Below are positions 34,804 to 43,628 of a stretch of DNA of 64,000 bases, piece by piece. The stretch covers positions 806,001 to 870,000 of the forward strand of contig NZ_CP010311.1 in the NCBI RefSeq assembly GCF_000827125.1, in the 5' to 3' direction. Made by a program: the position numbers and the translations under genes. The notes beneath the pieces were generated by a model that was not told the origin of the DNA, ran no database searches, and saw only the letters and a program-made list of their open reading frames with translations. The stretch is from Geoalkalibacter subterraneus. Its GTDB lineage: Bacteria; Desulfobacterota; Desulfuromonadia; Desulfuromonadales; Geoalkalibacteraceae. Position 1 is the stretch's first letter; each line of letters starts with the position of its first letter.

Positions 34804-35609
34804 TTATTGCTGTTTTAGTCTGCTGGTGCCTGCCGGCGGTGGCCGATGAATCTGTGAGCTGCCTGCGCTGTCATCCGGTCCATTATGCCGAGCGGGGAAG
34901 CTGCGTCGATTGCCATCGGGGTGATCCTCGCTCGTCGCGCCCGGTCATCGCACACTTTGGGCTGATACCCGCGGACTACTCTGATTTCACTCTGCCTGAG
35001 AGCGCTGTGGTCAAAAACGGCAATAAACTCCTCGACGAAATGGCCTGCCGCCGCTGCCATGTGATCGGTGGTCGCGGCAACCGTCTGGCCACCAGCCTCG
35101 ATCAGAGCGTCAACCTCTCCGATCCCCTCAGGCTCGCCGAGGCGATCCGGGAGCCGGTCCTGTTCATGCCTGATTTTCACCTTCCCGATCCGCTGCTGGT
35201 TGAAGTGGTCAATGCCCTCTATGCCGCCGGTGTCGGACGTGAAGTCCCTGCTGAGCAGACTCCGCAGGTGGTCCACTTCGAGGAGAGCGACGAAAATGAG
35301 GACAACGCATTTATCAAAAACTGCGGGGCCTGCCATCGTACCCTGACCACTGCCCTGGGCGGCCTCGGCAGTGGCGAGGTTGCGCCCAATCTCTCCGGTT
35401 TGCTGACTCCCTTCTTCCCCCCCACCTATAAAGACGATTCTGACGACCCCTGGAACCGCGACCGTCTCAAAAAATGGATTGATAATCCCCGCAAAAGTCG
35501 CCCCCTGGTCCGCATGGCGCCGGTGCGACTGGAAGAAGAGGATTTCAGTCGGTTGATGGACATCCTTTCCGAGGATGTCACGGTTGAAGGGGATTCTCAG
35601 GAAAAGTAA
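34779..35609 (+). CDS. extS: tetraheme cytochrome c of ext operon
   Basis: A 276-residue exported protein with four heme motifs: CLRCH and CVDCH near the N-terminus, CRRCH, and CGACH in a C-terminal mono-heme cytochrome c-like domain with distal NPRKSRPLVRM. It probably accepts electrons from the Rieske/cytochrome b subunits. The signal peptide begins at a TTG (34779), with GGGGAG unusually close; no better start keeps the signal. Symbol by gene order. It ends the operon; no clear hairpin follows within the 155-base gap. Confidence 0.85.
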   Translation: MVFRSAFLIIAVLVCWCLPAVADESVSCLRCHPVHYAERGSCVDCHRGDPRSSRPVIAHFGLIPADYSDFTLPESAVVKNGNKLLDEMACRRCHVIGGRGNRLATSLDQSVNLSDPLRLAEAIREPVLFMPDFHLPDPLLVEVVNALYAAGVGREVPAEQTPQVVHFEESDENEDNAFIKNCGACHRTLTTALGGLGSGEVAPNLSGLLTPFFPPTYKDDSDDPWNRDRLKKWIDNPRKSRPLVRMAPVRLEEEDFSRLMDILSEDVTVEGDSQEK

Positions 35610-35764
35610 GCAAATTTTCATTTTACTCCTTTACATGAAGATTTGGTGGTGTTAATCTCGTGACGTTATTTCCGGGTTAATCACTTCAGGGTTTTCACGT
35701 TTTCCCCTGTAGTAAACATTCCCGGGGATTCTGCCACATTGATCTCACGTGGAAGGGAGTCAGG

Positions 35765-37867
35765 ATGTTCAATCGAATGAAGATCGGCCCCAAATTGCTG
35801 GCGGCTTTCGGAGTGGTGCTGCTTCTGACCGCACTCGTCGGCCTGGTTGGTTATGTCGGTATGAACAAGATCATGACGCGGGTCGAAATCTCGGAAAATG
35901 TCTCTGAAATGCTGCACCAGCTTGAGGAGGCGCAGAGTGCCGAGAAACGTTTTGCCCTGATGGGTGAAGAGGCCTATGCGGAATCCGTGCGGTCGCACAT
36001 CGGGCGGGTGGAGGAGATTGCGCAAAGTCTTTCCGCCAATGAATCCGCCCAGGGGGTCTGGGGCCAGCTTGACGGAGTGCGCGCCGCCGCGGAAGTCTAC
36101 CTTGAAAACTTCGACCAGTATGTCGCTTCCGAGCAGCAGCGGGTCAAAGCGACCGAAGAAATGATGGCCAGTTCCAACGTGGTTCTGAACGCCCTGATGC
36201 AGGTGCGCGAAGACCAGATGAGCCAGGTGGCGGATCTGCGTGACAATCAGGATGAATACCACCTGTGGCAATATGACGAACAGCTGGTGGCGCGCTATGA
36301 CCGGGTGGAAATGACCGACCGCATGATGCTTTTTTTCACCAACGCGCGCAAATTCGAGAAGGAATATTTCCTCTCCGGCGAACAGAAATACATTGACCGC
36401 ACCTGGCAGACGCTGGAGGCGGTGCAGAACCTCGGTGCGGGGCTGATCGACAGCCTGGATGACACCGACAGTGTTGCGCTGCTGGAGCAGATGCAGCAGG
36501 CCCTCTCCGATTTTATCGGGCAGCTTGAGCATGTCGTTGATCTGATGGCGCGCCAGCAGGCGCTGGCCGAAACAATGGGGCAGCGGGCCGAGGCGACGGT
36601 CGCGGCCTGCAACCAGGCCGTTGCCATCCAGAAAGCCGGCATGACGGATCTGATGACCCAGGCGACCCGCGGCGTGTTGATCGGGCTGGGTGTGGCGCTG
36701 CTGATTGGTGCGGTGCTTGCGGTCCGGATTTCGCTGGGGATTCAGCGTCCCCTGGCAAAGGCGGTGGACCTGCTGGGCGACCTTGAAGCCGGGCGGCTGG
36801 ACTCGCGCCTTGATCTCAATCGTGGTGACGAGGTCGGCATTCTGGCGCGCACCATGGATTCTTTTGCCGAAAGTCTGGAAAACGAAATTGTGCAGCCGCT
36901 CAAGCGTCTGGCCGACGGCGATCTTGATTTTGAAGTCCACCCCCGGGGCGCGGACGATGCCATTCGCCACGCGCTGGCCAAGGTGCGTCAGGATCTCAAC
37001 GAACTGCTGAGCGAAGTTCGGGCGGTTGGCGACCAGATCGCATCGGGCAGCAGCCAGGTCGCCGATTCAAGCCAGTCCCTGTCACAGGGGGCGACTGAGC
37101 AGGCCAGCTCTCTGCAGGAGATCAGCGCTTCCATGAACGAGCTGGCTTCGCAGACCAAGAGCAACACGGATAATGCCCAACAGGCTAGCCGTAATTCTGA
37201 CGAAACCAAAGTTTCGGCCGAGAAGTGCAATGATCAGATGCGTCACATGGTTGCGGCCATGGACGAGATCCGCACGGCAGGTTCGGATATTTCCCGGATC
37301 ATAAAAACCATTGACGAGATTGCTTTCCAGACCAATCTGCTGGCTCTCAATGCCGCTGTCGAAGCGGCACGCGCCGGGCAGCACGGCAAGGGCTTTGCCG
37401 TGGTGGCGGAAGAGGTGCGCAACCTGGCCGCACGCAGTGCCAAAGCCGCCCGGGAGACCGCTGAGTTGATCGAGGGGACCGTTAATAAAACGGAAAACGG
37501 ATCAAAGCTGGCCAATGAAACAGCCGGGGCGTTGGAGCGTATCGTCGCCCAGACGGCGGAGGTGTCCGACCTGATCAGCTCCATTGCCGGGGCATCCAAC
37601 GAGCAGGCGGCCGGCATCTCCGAAGTGAATCAGGGCTTGAGCCAGATCGACCAGGTCACCCAGCAGAACACCGCCAACGCAGAGGAAACCGCGGCAGCAG
37701 CCGAACAGCTTTCCAGTCAGGTGGCACACATGAAACAGATGCTGGGTCGCTTCCATCTGGCAGCTGACGGGGCCGGGAGCGGCATGCTTTCACTGCCTCC
37801 AGCCGAGGATTTCGGCGCTGAAGATCAGGCCGACCCGTCAGATGTGGATGAATTCTGGGCGAGTTAA
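35765..37867 (+). CDS. methyl-accepting chemotaxis protein with helical sensor domain
   Basis: A 700-residue chemoreceptor. Membrane segments lie at about 10-33 and 298-322, enclosing a 265-residue all-helical periplasmic domain with the repeated AEKRF/EKEYF pattern of HBM-type (TorS-like) sensors. HAMP follows, then a methyl-accepting coiled coil whose hairpin tip is [19 protein letters not shown] and then [17 protein letters not shown]. The protein ends with an acidic tail without a CheR pentapeptide. It is a single gene placed directly after the respiratory operon, so an energy- or acceptor-taxis role is plausible but not shown. Confidence 0.93.
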   Translation: MFNRMKIGPKLLAAFGVVLLLTALVGLVGYVGMNKIMTRVEISENVSEMLHQLEEAQSAEKRFALMGEEAYAESVRSHIGRVEEIAQSLSANESAQGVWGQLDGVRAAAEVYLENFDQYVASEQQRVKATEEMMASSNVVLNALMQVREDQMSQVADLRDNQDEYHLWQYDEQLVARYDRVEMTDRMMLFFTNARKFEKEYFLSGEQKYIDRTWQTLEAVQNLGAGLIDSLDDTDSVALLEQMQQALSDFIGQLEHVVDLMARQQALAETMGQRAEATVAACNQAVAIQKAGMTDLMTQATRGVLIGLGVALLIGAVLAVRISLGIQRPLAKAVDLLGDLEAGRLDSRLDLNRGDEVGILARTMDSFAESLENEIVQPLKRLADGDLDFEVHPRGADDAIRHALAKVRQDLNELLSEVRAVGDQIASGSSQVADSSQSLSQGATEQASSLQEISASMNELASQTKSNTDNAQQASRNSDETKVSAEKCNDQMRHMVAAMDEIRTAGSDISRIIKTIDEIAFQTNLLALNAAVEAARAGQHGKGFAVVAEEVRNLAARSAKAARETAELIEGTVNKTENGSKLANETAGALERIVAQTAEVSDLISSIAGASNEQAAGISEVNQGLSQIDQVTQQNTANAEETAAAAEQLSSQVAHMKQMLGRFHLAADGAGSGMLSLPPAEDFGAEDQADPSDVDEFWAS

Positions 37868-37925
37868 TCGCCCATCCGGAAAGTCCGCGAGTGGTTTTTT
37901 AACTGAGCTGGCGGGGAGTCATAAA

Positions 37926-37960
37926 AAAGGCGTCATCCATTGCGGATGGCGCCTTTTTTA
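37926..37960 (+). terminator. rho-independent terminator after the chemoreceptor
   Basis: AAAAAAGGCGTCATCC pairs with GGATGGCGCCTTTTTT across a short loop (one mismatch). The flanking A and T runs make it usable from both strands, including the toxin gene on the minus strand. Confidence 0.9.
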
Positions 37961-37998
37961 TGGTGAATGGATGTTACGAGCACTTTTTAACCGGGCCG

Positions 37999-38385
37999 TT
38001 AGTCGCGAGGATTACGGGTTCGCACATTGTACCGCGGAATATTTTCGTCGGCGGTGACAAGGATCAGACCTTCAGCCTGTGCCTGGGCAATCAGCATTCG
38101 GTCAAACGGATCTCGATGCAATGTCGGGAGGTGACCGGCCAACTGACCGTGGTAAAGACTGATGGGGAGTTTGCTGAAGCCTTCATCTTCCACCACAGAG
38201 TCCATGTCCTGCGGGGCTTCGAGTTTGCCGAGCGACATCTTTATGGAAATTTCCCAAGTTGTGGCCGCGCTTATGAAAACCTGATTGCGCCTGTCGCTGA
38301 TCACCTCCCTGCAGCGCGGACCCAGCTGCGGAAGATCACCAAGCCACCAGAGCAGGGCGTGGGTGTCGAGCAGAAAGCGCTGCAC
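37999..38385 (-). CDS. PIN-domain toxin (VapC-like)
   Basis: A 128-residue PIN ribonuclease. The acidic metal-binding residues are present: LLDTHALLWW at the N-terminus, the Glu in TTWEISIK, the Asp in DPFDRMLIAQA and TADENI near the end. The GTG start shares one base with the antitoxin stop (TAGTG), the usual coupled toxin-antitoxin order. The likely target is tRNA or mRNA, unknown here. Confidence 0.9.
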   Translation of the reverse strand: MQRFLLDTHALLWWLGDLPQLGPRCREVISDRRNQVFISAATTWEISIKMSLGKLEAPQDMDSVVEDEGFSKLPISLYHGQLAGHLPTLHRDPFDRMLIAQAQAEGLILVTADENIPRYNVRTRNPRD

Positions 38386-38618
38386 TAGTTATCTCCCTCA
38401 AAGGCGCTGATAATTTCCTCCGGCGTCTCGTCAAAATCATCGGCAATGCGGATCTGCCCCTTGAAGCGTCCAGGCTGGCGCGGAGTACTGTTTTCCCTGT
38501 GCGGAAGAATATCCAGATAAGGCTTTCCCGCCTTGGCGATAACCACGGTTTCTCCCTGCCAGACTTTTTCAGCCAGGGCGGACAACTTGCTCTTGGCTTC
38601 GTGCATATTGACCTGCAT
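38385..38618 (-). CDS. Phd/YefM-family antitoxin
   Basis: A 77-residue antitoxin that should bind its own promoter and neutralise the adjacent PIN toxin. The N-terminal Phd fold is seen in NMHEAKSKLSALAEKV and GETVVIAKAGKPYLDI; the C-terminal half is acidic and probably wraps the toxin. A good AAGGAGAAAG site lies upstream of the ATG. A fragment of the palindromic repeat lies 26 bases upstream of the start. Confidence 0.9.
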   Translation of the reverse strand: MQVNMHEAKSKLSALAEKVWQGETVVIAKAGKPYLDILPHRENSTPRQPGRFKGQIRIADDFDETPEEIISAFEGDN

Positions 38619-38643
38619 GACTTTCTCCTTTGCAACTTTTCAG

Positions 38644-38661
38644 CATGGGAGTTACGACCCC
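38644..38661. repeat. 18-base fragment of the palindromic element arm
   Basis: CATGGGAGTTACGACCCC is identical to part of the terminal arm of the 103-bp element upstream of hemE (19673-19690). Only one arm is recognisable here, in the promoter region of the toxin-antitoxin pair. Confidence 0.7.
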
Positions 38662-38775
38662 GCGGGGCGAATAGGTCATTCGCTTTTTTAAGAGAAAGGT
38701 CTAGCTAAGCTTAGTTCGTTTATAAGGGTAAGCGATTAATCCTGCTTATGTCAATACCTGGAATGGGTGGGAATC

Positions 38776-39279
38776 TCAGGAACCCTTGCGCCGGAAAACA
38801 TCCGCTTTGCGGTCGGCGACCCGGTCGAGGAACAGCAGACCGTCGAGGTGGTCGATCTCGTGCTGGATGGCTACCGCTTCAAAGCCGTCGGCTTCGATGA
38901 CCCTTTCGGTGCCCTGGCGGTCGGTAAACTGTACGACGATACTCTCCGCGCGCACGACATTGCCGGTGTAATCCGGCACGCTCATGCATCCCTCCCGCAT
39001 GCGTTTCTTCCCCTCGTGCTCGAGGATTTCCGGATTGATCATGACCAGCAGGCCGTGATTGTTGTCGCGCCCCATCTTGCTGTGGGAAACGTCGACCACC
39101 ACGACGCGCTTGGTCGCTCCGATCTGGGGGGCGGCTACGCCGACAGAGTGTCCCGCGTCGTACATGGTGTCGACCAGATCCTGAACCAGTGCGTCGGTTT
39201 CCGGGGATAATGCGTCAACGGGAGCGCAGACCTGCTTCAGAATGGGGTCCGGGTAGCAGAGGATTTCCTTGACGGCCAT
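38776..39279 (-). CDS. def: peptide deformylase
   Basis: Removes the formyl group from nascent proteins; normally essential. The 167 residues show the three motifs: GVAAPQIG (near 47-54), EGCMSVP and the metal site HEIDHLDG (HExxH). The start is 6 bases after the stop of an ACT-domain gene on the same strand and has no strong ribosome site, which suggests the two were co-transcribed and translationally coupled before an IS element split the first gene. Confidence 0.96.
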   Translation of the reverse strand: MAVKEILCYPDPILKQVCAPVDALSPETDALVQDLVDTMYDAGHSVGVAAPQIGATKRVVVVDVSHSKMGRDNNHGLLVMINPEILEHEGKKRMREGCMSVPDYTGNVVRAESIVVQFTDRQGTERVIEADGFEAVAIQHEIDHLDGLLFLDRVADRKADVFRRKGS

Positions 39280-39285
39280 GAAAGT

Positions 39286-39384
39286 CTAAAGTTCCACTGG
39301 AGTGATGGAGCGCAGGGTAATGTCGACCTGCATCTCGGTTTTAAGGCTCTGCAGAATTTTGTCAAGCTCTTCATAGGTCAGATC
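39286..39384 (-). pseudogene. 3' part of ACT-domain (GcvR-like) gene, separated by IS insertion
   Basis: On the minus strand the frame reads DLTYEELDKILQS and continues to TAG at 39286. It is the C-terminal ACT helix and strand that the 5' part at 41309-41759 lacks. The two parts join exactly through the 10-base target duplication, giving a 179-residue ancestral protein. This piece now has no start of its own. Confidence 0.85.
39375..39384. repeat. left target-site duplication of the IS
   Basis: AGGTCAGATC, repeated exactly at 41309-41318 on the other side of the element. Ten bases is within the usual 8-10 for ISAs1-family insertions. Confidence 0.85.
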
Positions 39385-41308
39385 CAGGGCGAATTTGTTC
39401 CCTCCCGGGAACACGCTCTAAGCCTTGCCCCAGCATAAAGTTCTGGTCATTTGTTCTCCGATGGGGTATAAAGGGTTCGTCCTTTGCCCTTGGAGACCCT
39501 GTCGTGAATCTGAAAGAAATCCATGTACGACCCGTTTCAGCCCTCGAGGAGGACCGATATCGGGAGACAATGCAAGCGCATCATTATCTGGGAGATCTGC
39601 CCAAGATCGGCGAAACCCTCTGGTACGTTGCCATATTGCGCCAGCAGTGGGTCGCTTTGCTGAGCTTTTCCGCTGCGGCCTTGAAGTGCGCCGTTCGCGA
39701 CCAGTGGATTGGCTGGGATCATCGGCGCCAATATGACCGCTTGAAGCTGGTTGCCAACAATAGCCGTTTTCTGATCCTGCCGCAGTGGCATTTGCCCAAT
39801 CTGGGCTCGCGCGTCTTGGCGCTGTGCGAACAAAGAATCCAGCGCGACTGGCTGGAGCGCTTTGGCCATCCGCTTGTGCTGATGGAGACCTTTGTCGATC
39901 CGCAGCGCTATCAAGGCACGGTTTACAAGGCGGCCAATTGGCTATGCCTGGGTCAGACCAAGGGATTTCGCCGAACCCGTCAAGGTTATAGCAACCTCGC
40001 ACAGTCCCCGAAGATGGTGTTTGTTCGTGCGCTGCAGTCCAATGCCCAATCGCTCTTGTCCCGCCCCCTGCTTGGGGCGCCCTATTGTCCAGGAGACGTG
40101 AAAATGTTGTTGACAGCCGATCAAATGCGATCCTTGCCAGAGTTTTTCACCGACATCCCCGACCCGCGCCGCGCCGCAGGGAAACGCCACCGGCTGTCCA
40201 CCGTTTTGGCCATTGCCGCCGGGGCGACGCTTTGCGGGATGCGCGGGTACAAGGCGATTTCCGATTGGGCCAAAAGTCTTGGCCCCAAGGCGCGCGAGCG
40301 CTTCGGATGCCGTAAAAAACAAGGGCAGTACCTTGTCCCGAGCGAATACATCATCCGCGATATCCTCATCAGGGTCGATCCGGATCATCTCGACCGCAGC
40401 TTTCAACGTTGGAACGAGGCTTACGCAGGCGCGGATGAAAGCCTCGCCATCGACGGCAAGACCATGTGCAACGCCACCGACGAGCAAGGCCGCAAGACGC
40501 ATATCATGAGCGCGATCGGCCACGAGACCAAAACCTGCCACACCCAAAAAAAGTCGGCCTCCTGCCGATAGACGATGGCAGCGACGAGGTCAAGCAAACG
40601 AACGAAATCAAAATGGCCATCCCCTTGCTCGAGGCGATCAGCATCGAAGGCAAGACCATCAGCGCCGACGCCCTATTGACGCAACGCCGATTGGCCCGCT
40701 ACCTGGTCGAAGACAGGCAGGCCCATTACCATTTCACCGTCAAAGGCAATCAGCCCCGGCTCCTCGAAGACCTCACCCTGTATTTTCATGGCCGCCAAGA
40801 ACCTCACGCTGTCACCGTCGACTCCGACCATGGCCGAATCGAGACGCGGAGGATCTGGGTCACCGCCGAGCTCAACGACTATCTCGACTTTCCTCACGTC
40901 GGTCAGGCTTTCATGGTCGAACGCGAAAGGGTCAACAAAAAGAGCGGGAAAGTCTCAACCGAAACCGTTTACGGAATCACCAGCCACACACCGCAGCAGG
41001 CCGACGCCCAGCGCATCCTCAAGACTAATCGCAACCACTGGTGCATAGAAAACAGCTGCCACTACATCATTGACTGGAATTACGACGAAGACCGAAGCCG
41101 GATACGCACCGGCCATGGGCCGGAAAACATCACCCGGCTCCGACGCTTCGCGGTCGGTCTGATTAAATCAAAAAGCGTCGGCAGCGTTGCGCAGAAAATG
41201 AGGATGCTCGCCATGAACCCCCGCGCCGTCTTCGACTACCTGCGAATGACCGATAATACAAGAAGCAGGCGCTCGGCTGCTGGATGCAATTAGAACAAAT
41301 TTGCCTTG
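39385..41308 (+). mobile_element. ISAs1-family insertion sequence, 1924 bp
   Basis: Terminal inverted repeats CAGGGCGAATTTGTTC (left) and CAAGGCAAATTTGTTC (right, read inward) match at 14 of 16 positions, and the CAGGG-type end is characteristic of the family. The element is bounded by 10-base direct repeats and holds one transposase gene in two frames. The clean target duplication and intact target codons show a simple, probably recent insertion. Confidence 0.92.
39504..41293 (+). CDS. ISAs1-family transposase with N-terminal DUF4338 (DruA-like) domain, in two frames
   Basis: The first frame (39504-40571) encodes a DUF4338/DruA-like domain (HYLGDLPKIGETLWY, RDQWIGWD, RFLILPQWHLPNL, LMETFVDP, about residues 1-190), then the DDE domain start with DIPDPRRAAGKRHRL and the first Asp in AIDGKTM. 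The second frame (-1) continues from about 40553 with KVGLLPI, SADALLTQ (second Asp) and RNHWCIENSCHY (Glu). The frames meet at A AAA AAG (40547-40553), so the roughly 595-residue protein is made by -1 frameshifting, or the gene is broken by a one-base loss. The GTG start is tentative. Confidence 0.85.
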
Positions 41309-41759
41309 AGGTCAGATCTGCCGGCAGAACCGCCTCGATCATCATCACATACACCGGCCGTGATTCCTTGCCCACCAGCTTGGTGTGCAGGTCGGTGATG
41401 TTGACATTGCGGTCACCGAGGGTTTTGGCGACCTTGTAGACGATGCCGGGCTTGTCCGAGCCGTAGACCGAAATCATGCACAGCTCGCCATCGAAGTGAG
41501 GTGATTTTTCGCCGCCGGGTTTGAGGGTACGTAGAAAGACGGACAGATTGCCCTCTTCCAGGGGGGCGAACGCGTCACCGAAACTGTCACGGTCAGTGAA
41601 GTCGGGGTGGGCGATAATCAGAATCATGGCAAACTGCCCGCCGAGAATGGAGCAGCTTGAATCGGCGATGTTGCAGCCGAGACGGTAGAGTATTTCGGTG
41701 ACCTGAGACACAATGCCGGGGCGATCGCGGCCGATGATAGTCAGGGCGAAATGGGCCAT
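41309..41759 (-). pseudogene. 5' part of ACT-domain regulator gene (GcvR-like), disrupted by IS
   Basis: Encodes two ACT domains (from MAHFALTIIGRDRPGIVSQV and CMISVYGSDKPGIVYKV), the second cut near residue 150 at VLPADLT. The family (glycine cleavage repressor/ACT proteins) binds amino acids and modulates metabolism. Past the insertion, the frame runs into IS sequence and adds about 50 unrelated residues, so a truncated product might still be made. Rejoining with 39286-39384 restores a normal 179-residue protein that ended 6 bases before def. Confidence 0.88.
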
Positions 41760-41951
41760 AGAGATCTCTGCCTCCCTTGAAATAGTCCTGCGTAACGTAT
41801 CGGGTAAGTGGATATTCTTTTTAACACTCTCGACGGCAAAATGCCACCCTTCTCAACTGGATTGATTTGGAGCTTCCCTGGTGTTGTTGACTCCCGTCCA
41901 GTGTTTGATATCGTTATAGAAATGCGTAGCGGCTTTTCCCGGAGGTCGAGG

Positions 41952-42419
41952 ATGCAAAAGGATCGCCACCTGAAAATTGAAAAGATCGGTCATCATATCC
42001 CGGAGTTTCCCGGATACCGTGCGGTGAATTTCAATGAAACCGACCGGCAACTTCGCCATTTTCTGCACCGGCGTCTGGATGAGATCCGTGATGACCTGCG
42101 GGAATCCATCGAAGGACTGCCTAGCGGAGGGGCGCCGCGTCAGGCTCTTGCCGATTGCCTGAAGCGCCTGGAGGAGATCGGCAAGCGTCTTGAAGAGCCC
42201 CTTTCCAGTCAGGCAGAGGCTTCAGCGACCCGTGACCAGGAAGAGGCGCTCCTTGACTTCGACCTCAACCTCCTCGACAAAACCGCCGCACTCTCGACCG
42301 CGGTCGGCGATATCTCCCGCCAGGGCGGTGGCCCTGCAACCCAGACCCTGCTGACCTCTCTTATCGAAGACCTCGGAGACCTTCTACAGCGCCGCGCCCA
42401 GATGCTAGAGGGGCTGTAG
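41952..42419 (+). CDS. conserved-looking helical protein of unknown function
   Basis: A 155-residue soluble, mostly helical protein (charged residues about one third), with PEFPGYRAVNFNETDRQLRH near the N-terminus and an acidic LLDFDLNLLDKTAAL segment. Leucine spacing suggests a coiled coil or helical bundle. GGAGG at 41941-41945 supports the ATG at 41952. I do not recognise the family. The preceding 190 bases contain the promoter region shared with the divergent ACT gene. Confidence 0.6.
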   Translation: MQKDRHLKIEKIGHHIPEFPGYRAVNFNETDRQLRHFLHRRLDEIRDDLRESIEGLPSGGAPRQALADCLKRLEEIGKRLEEPLSSQAEASATRDQEEALLDFDLNLLDKTAALSTAVGDISRQGGGPATQTLLTSLIEDLGDLLQRRAQMLEGL

Positions 42420-42546
42420 GGGCGCTGCATGCTGCGCCCTGTTTCCGTCTTATATCCTGTTTCGACGGGGGGCCTGTCCGTGCGGGTATTCACCCTCATC
42501 CACCGTGGTACGGGGTTTCACCAGGGCGACCCACCGGGTCGCCCTC
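42415..42546. repeat. copies of the GTAGGGGCG / GGGCGACCC interspersed repeat
   Basis: GTAGGGGCG at 42417 and the 21-base hairpin GGGCGACCC-ACC-GGGTCGCCC at 42524-42544 correspond to the two halves of the 51-base unit at 21958-22008, here pushed apart by about 100 bases. This fills most of the 257-base gap before the rhodanese gene; nothing else is seen there. Confidence 0.65.
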
Positions 42547-42676
42547 CCTCCCATCCCATTGCCCCTCCCATTCATCTTGCAATTGCGGCCGCTTCGGTGT
42601 TCTGGTAGCATAAGTGCTTGAAATCGGAATCGGTTGATCCTGTCAGGGGCAATCCGGATATCAAAGGCCTGGTGCA

Positions 42677-43174
42677 ATGACCTGGAAGTATAAACGAATC
42701 ATTATTGAAGCCGTCGTGATCTTCTGCCTTGGCGTGGTGGTGGGGCTGTCGGTGAATCATCGCATGGTCATCGATGCCTTTGCGGGCAAGGTGGCCTCGA
42801 AAGCTGCTCCGCCTGCAGATTCAGCCTCTGTTGCCCAGTATCCGGTGCCGACCTTTCTTGAAGAAGTTCTTGCTGAACGGGAAGAAGGCGCTTTGCTGGT
42901 CGATGCCCGGGTTGGCGAGCTTTACCGCGAAGGTCATATTGCAGGGGCGGTTTCTCTACCACTGGCTGATTACGAGACGCAGCTGGAGCAATTTAAACAG
43001 GACATCGATCCGGATCGAACCCTGATTCTTTACTGCAGCGGCTACGGCTGCCCCGACTCCTTCGATCTCGGTCAGGTCCTTCTTGAAGAGGGCTTCCGCG
43101 ATGTGCGCGTTTATGAAGGGGGGATGCCCGAATGGCGCGATCAGGGCCTGCCCGTTGAAAAGGGGGCGCCATGA
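42677..43174 (+). CDS. membrane-anchored rhodanese-domain protein
   Basis: A 165-residue protein with one N-terminal membrane segment (about 8-25) and a periplasmic single rhodanese domain: LLVDARVGELYREGHIAGAV, the active loop YCSGYGC (Cys120) and YEGGMPEWRDQGLPV. It may transfer sulfane sulfur or act in thiol chemistry. The stop overlaps the next start (ATGA), tying it to the MauE-like membrane protein. That pair resembles thiol/sulfur redox modules, but no substrate can be named. Confidence 0.88.
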   Translation: MTWKYKRIIIEAVVIFCLGVVVGLSVNHRMVIDAFAGKVASKAAPPADSASVAQYPVPTFLEEVLAEREEGALLVDARVGELYREGHIAGAVSLPLADYETQLEQFKQDIDPDRTLILYCSGYGCPDSFDLGQVLLEEGFRDVRVYEGGMPEWRDQGLPVEKGAP

Positions 43175-43611
43175 ACCGTCTTGTCTCCATCGTCCTTCAT
43201 GGTGCGCGTATCGCCCTGGGGGTGACCTTTTTCTACGCCGGCTGGATCAAGGCTCAGGAACCGATCGATTTTGCACGCGCAGTAGCCAATTACCAGGTTC
43301 TGCCTTATTCCTGGAATTATCTGGTTGCGGCGACCCTGCCATATGTCGAGCTGCTGGCCGGCACGCTTCTGGTGCTCAATCGCCGTGTGCGCCCGGCCGC
43401 ACTGGTGATCGGCGTTCTCAACTTCGTTTTTATCCTTGCCCTGATTTCGGTCATGGCCCGCGGGCTCGATATCGACTGCGGCTGCTTTGCTCCTAGCGGC
43501 CAGGGGCACACCACCGCTCTGGAGGCGCTGCTGCGCGACCTCGGCCTGATGGTGCTTGTGGTTCTGGCCTGGCTCTCCCGGGAGCGGCGTTCTGTCGCGT
43601 CCTCATCCTGA
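43171..43611 (+). CDS. MauE/DoxX-like integral membrane protein
   Basis: A 146-residue protein with four membrane helices. The DoxX/MauE pattern is seen in GVTFFYAGWIKAQEP, PYVELLAGTLLVL and GLDIDCGCF, whose Cys-Gly-Cys is the MauE-type motif linked to disulfide formation or quinone-coupled thiol chemistry. It is translationally coupled to the membrane rhodanese. Together they may process periplasmic sulfur compounds (inference). The epmB gene begins 17 bases later. Confidence 0.85.
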   Translation: MNRLVSIVLHGARIALGVTFFYAGWIKAQEPIDFARAVANYQVLPYSWNYLVAATLPYVELLAGTLLVLNRRVRPAALVIGVLNFVFILALISVMARGLDIDCGCFAPSGQGHTTALEALLRDLGLMVLVVLAWLSRERRSVASSS

Positions 43612-43628
43612 ATGAAAGTTTTTTTTCG

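Noticed and set aside
35681-36970. 429-codon open frame opposite the chemoreceptor gene
   Set aside because: Antisense shadow of the MCP coding sequence; no recognisable protein and low complexity inherited from the opposite strand.
39385-41308. Druantia defence locus because of the DruA-like domain
   Set aside because: The domain is fused to a DDE transposase inside a bounded insertion sequence, and no DruB-E genes are present.
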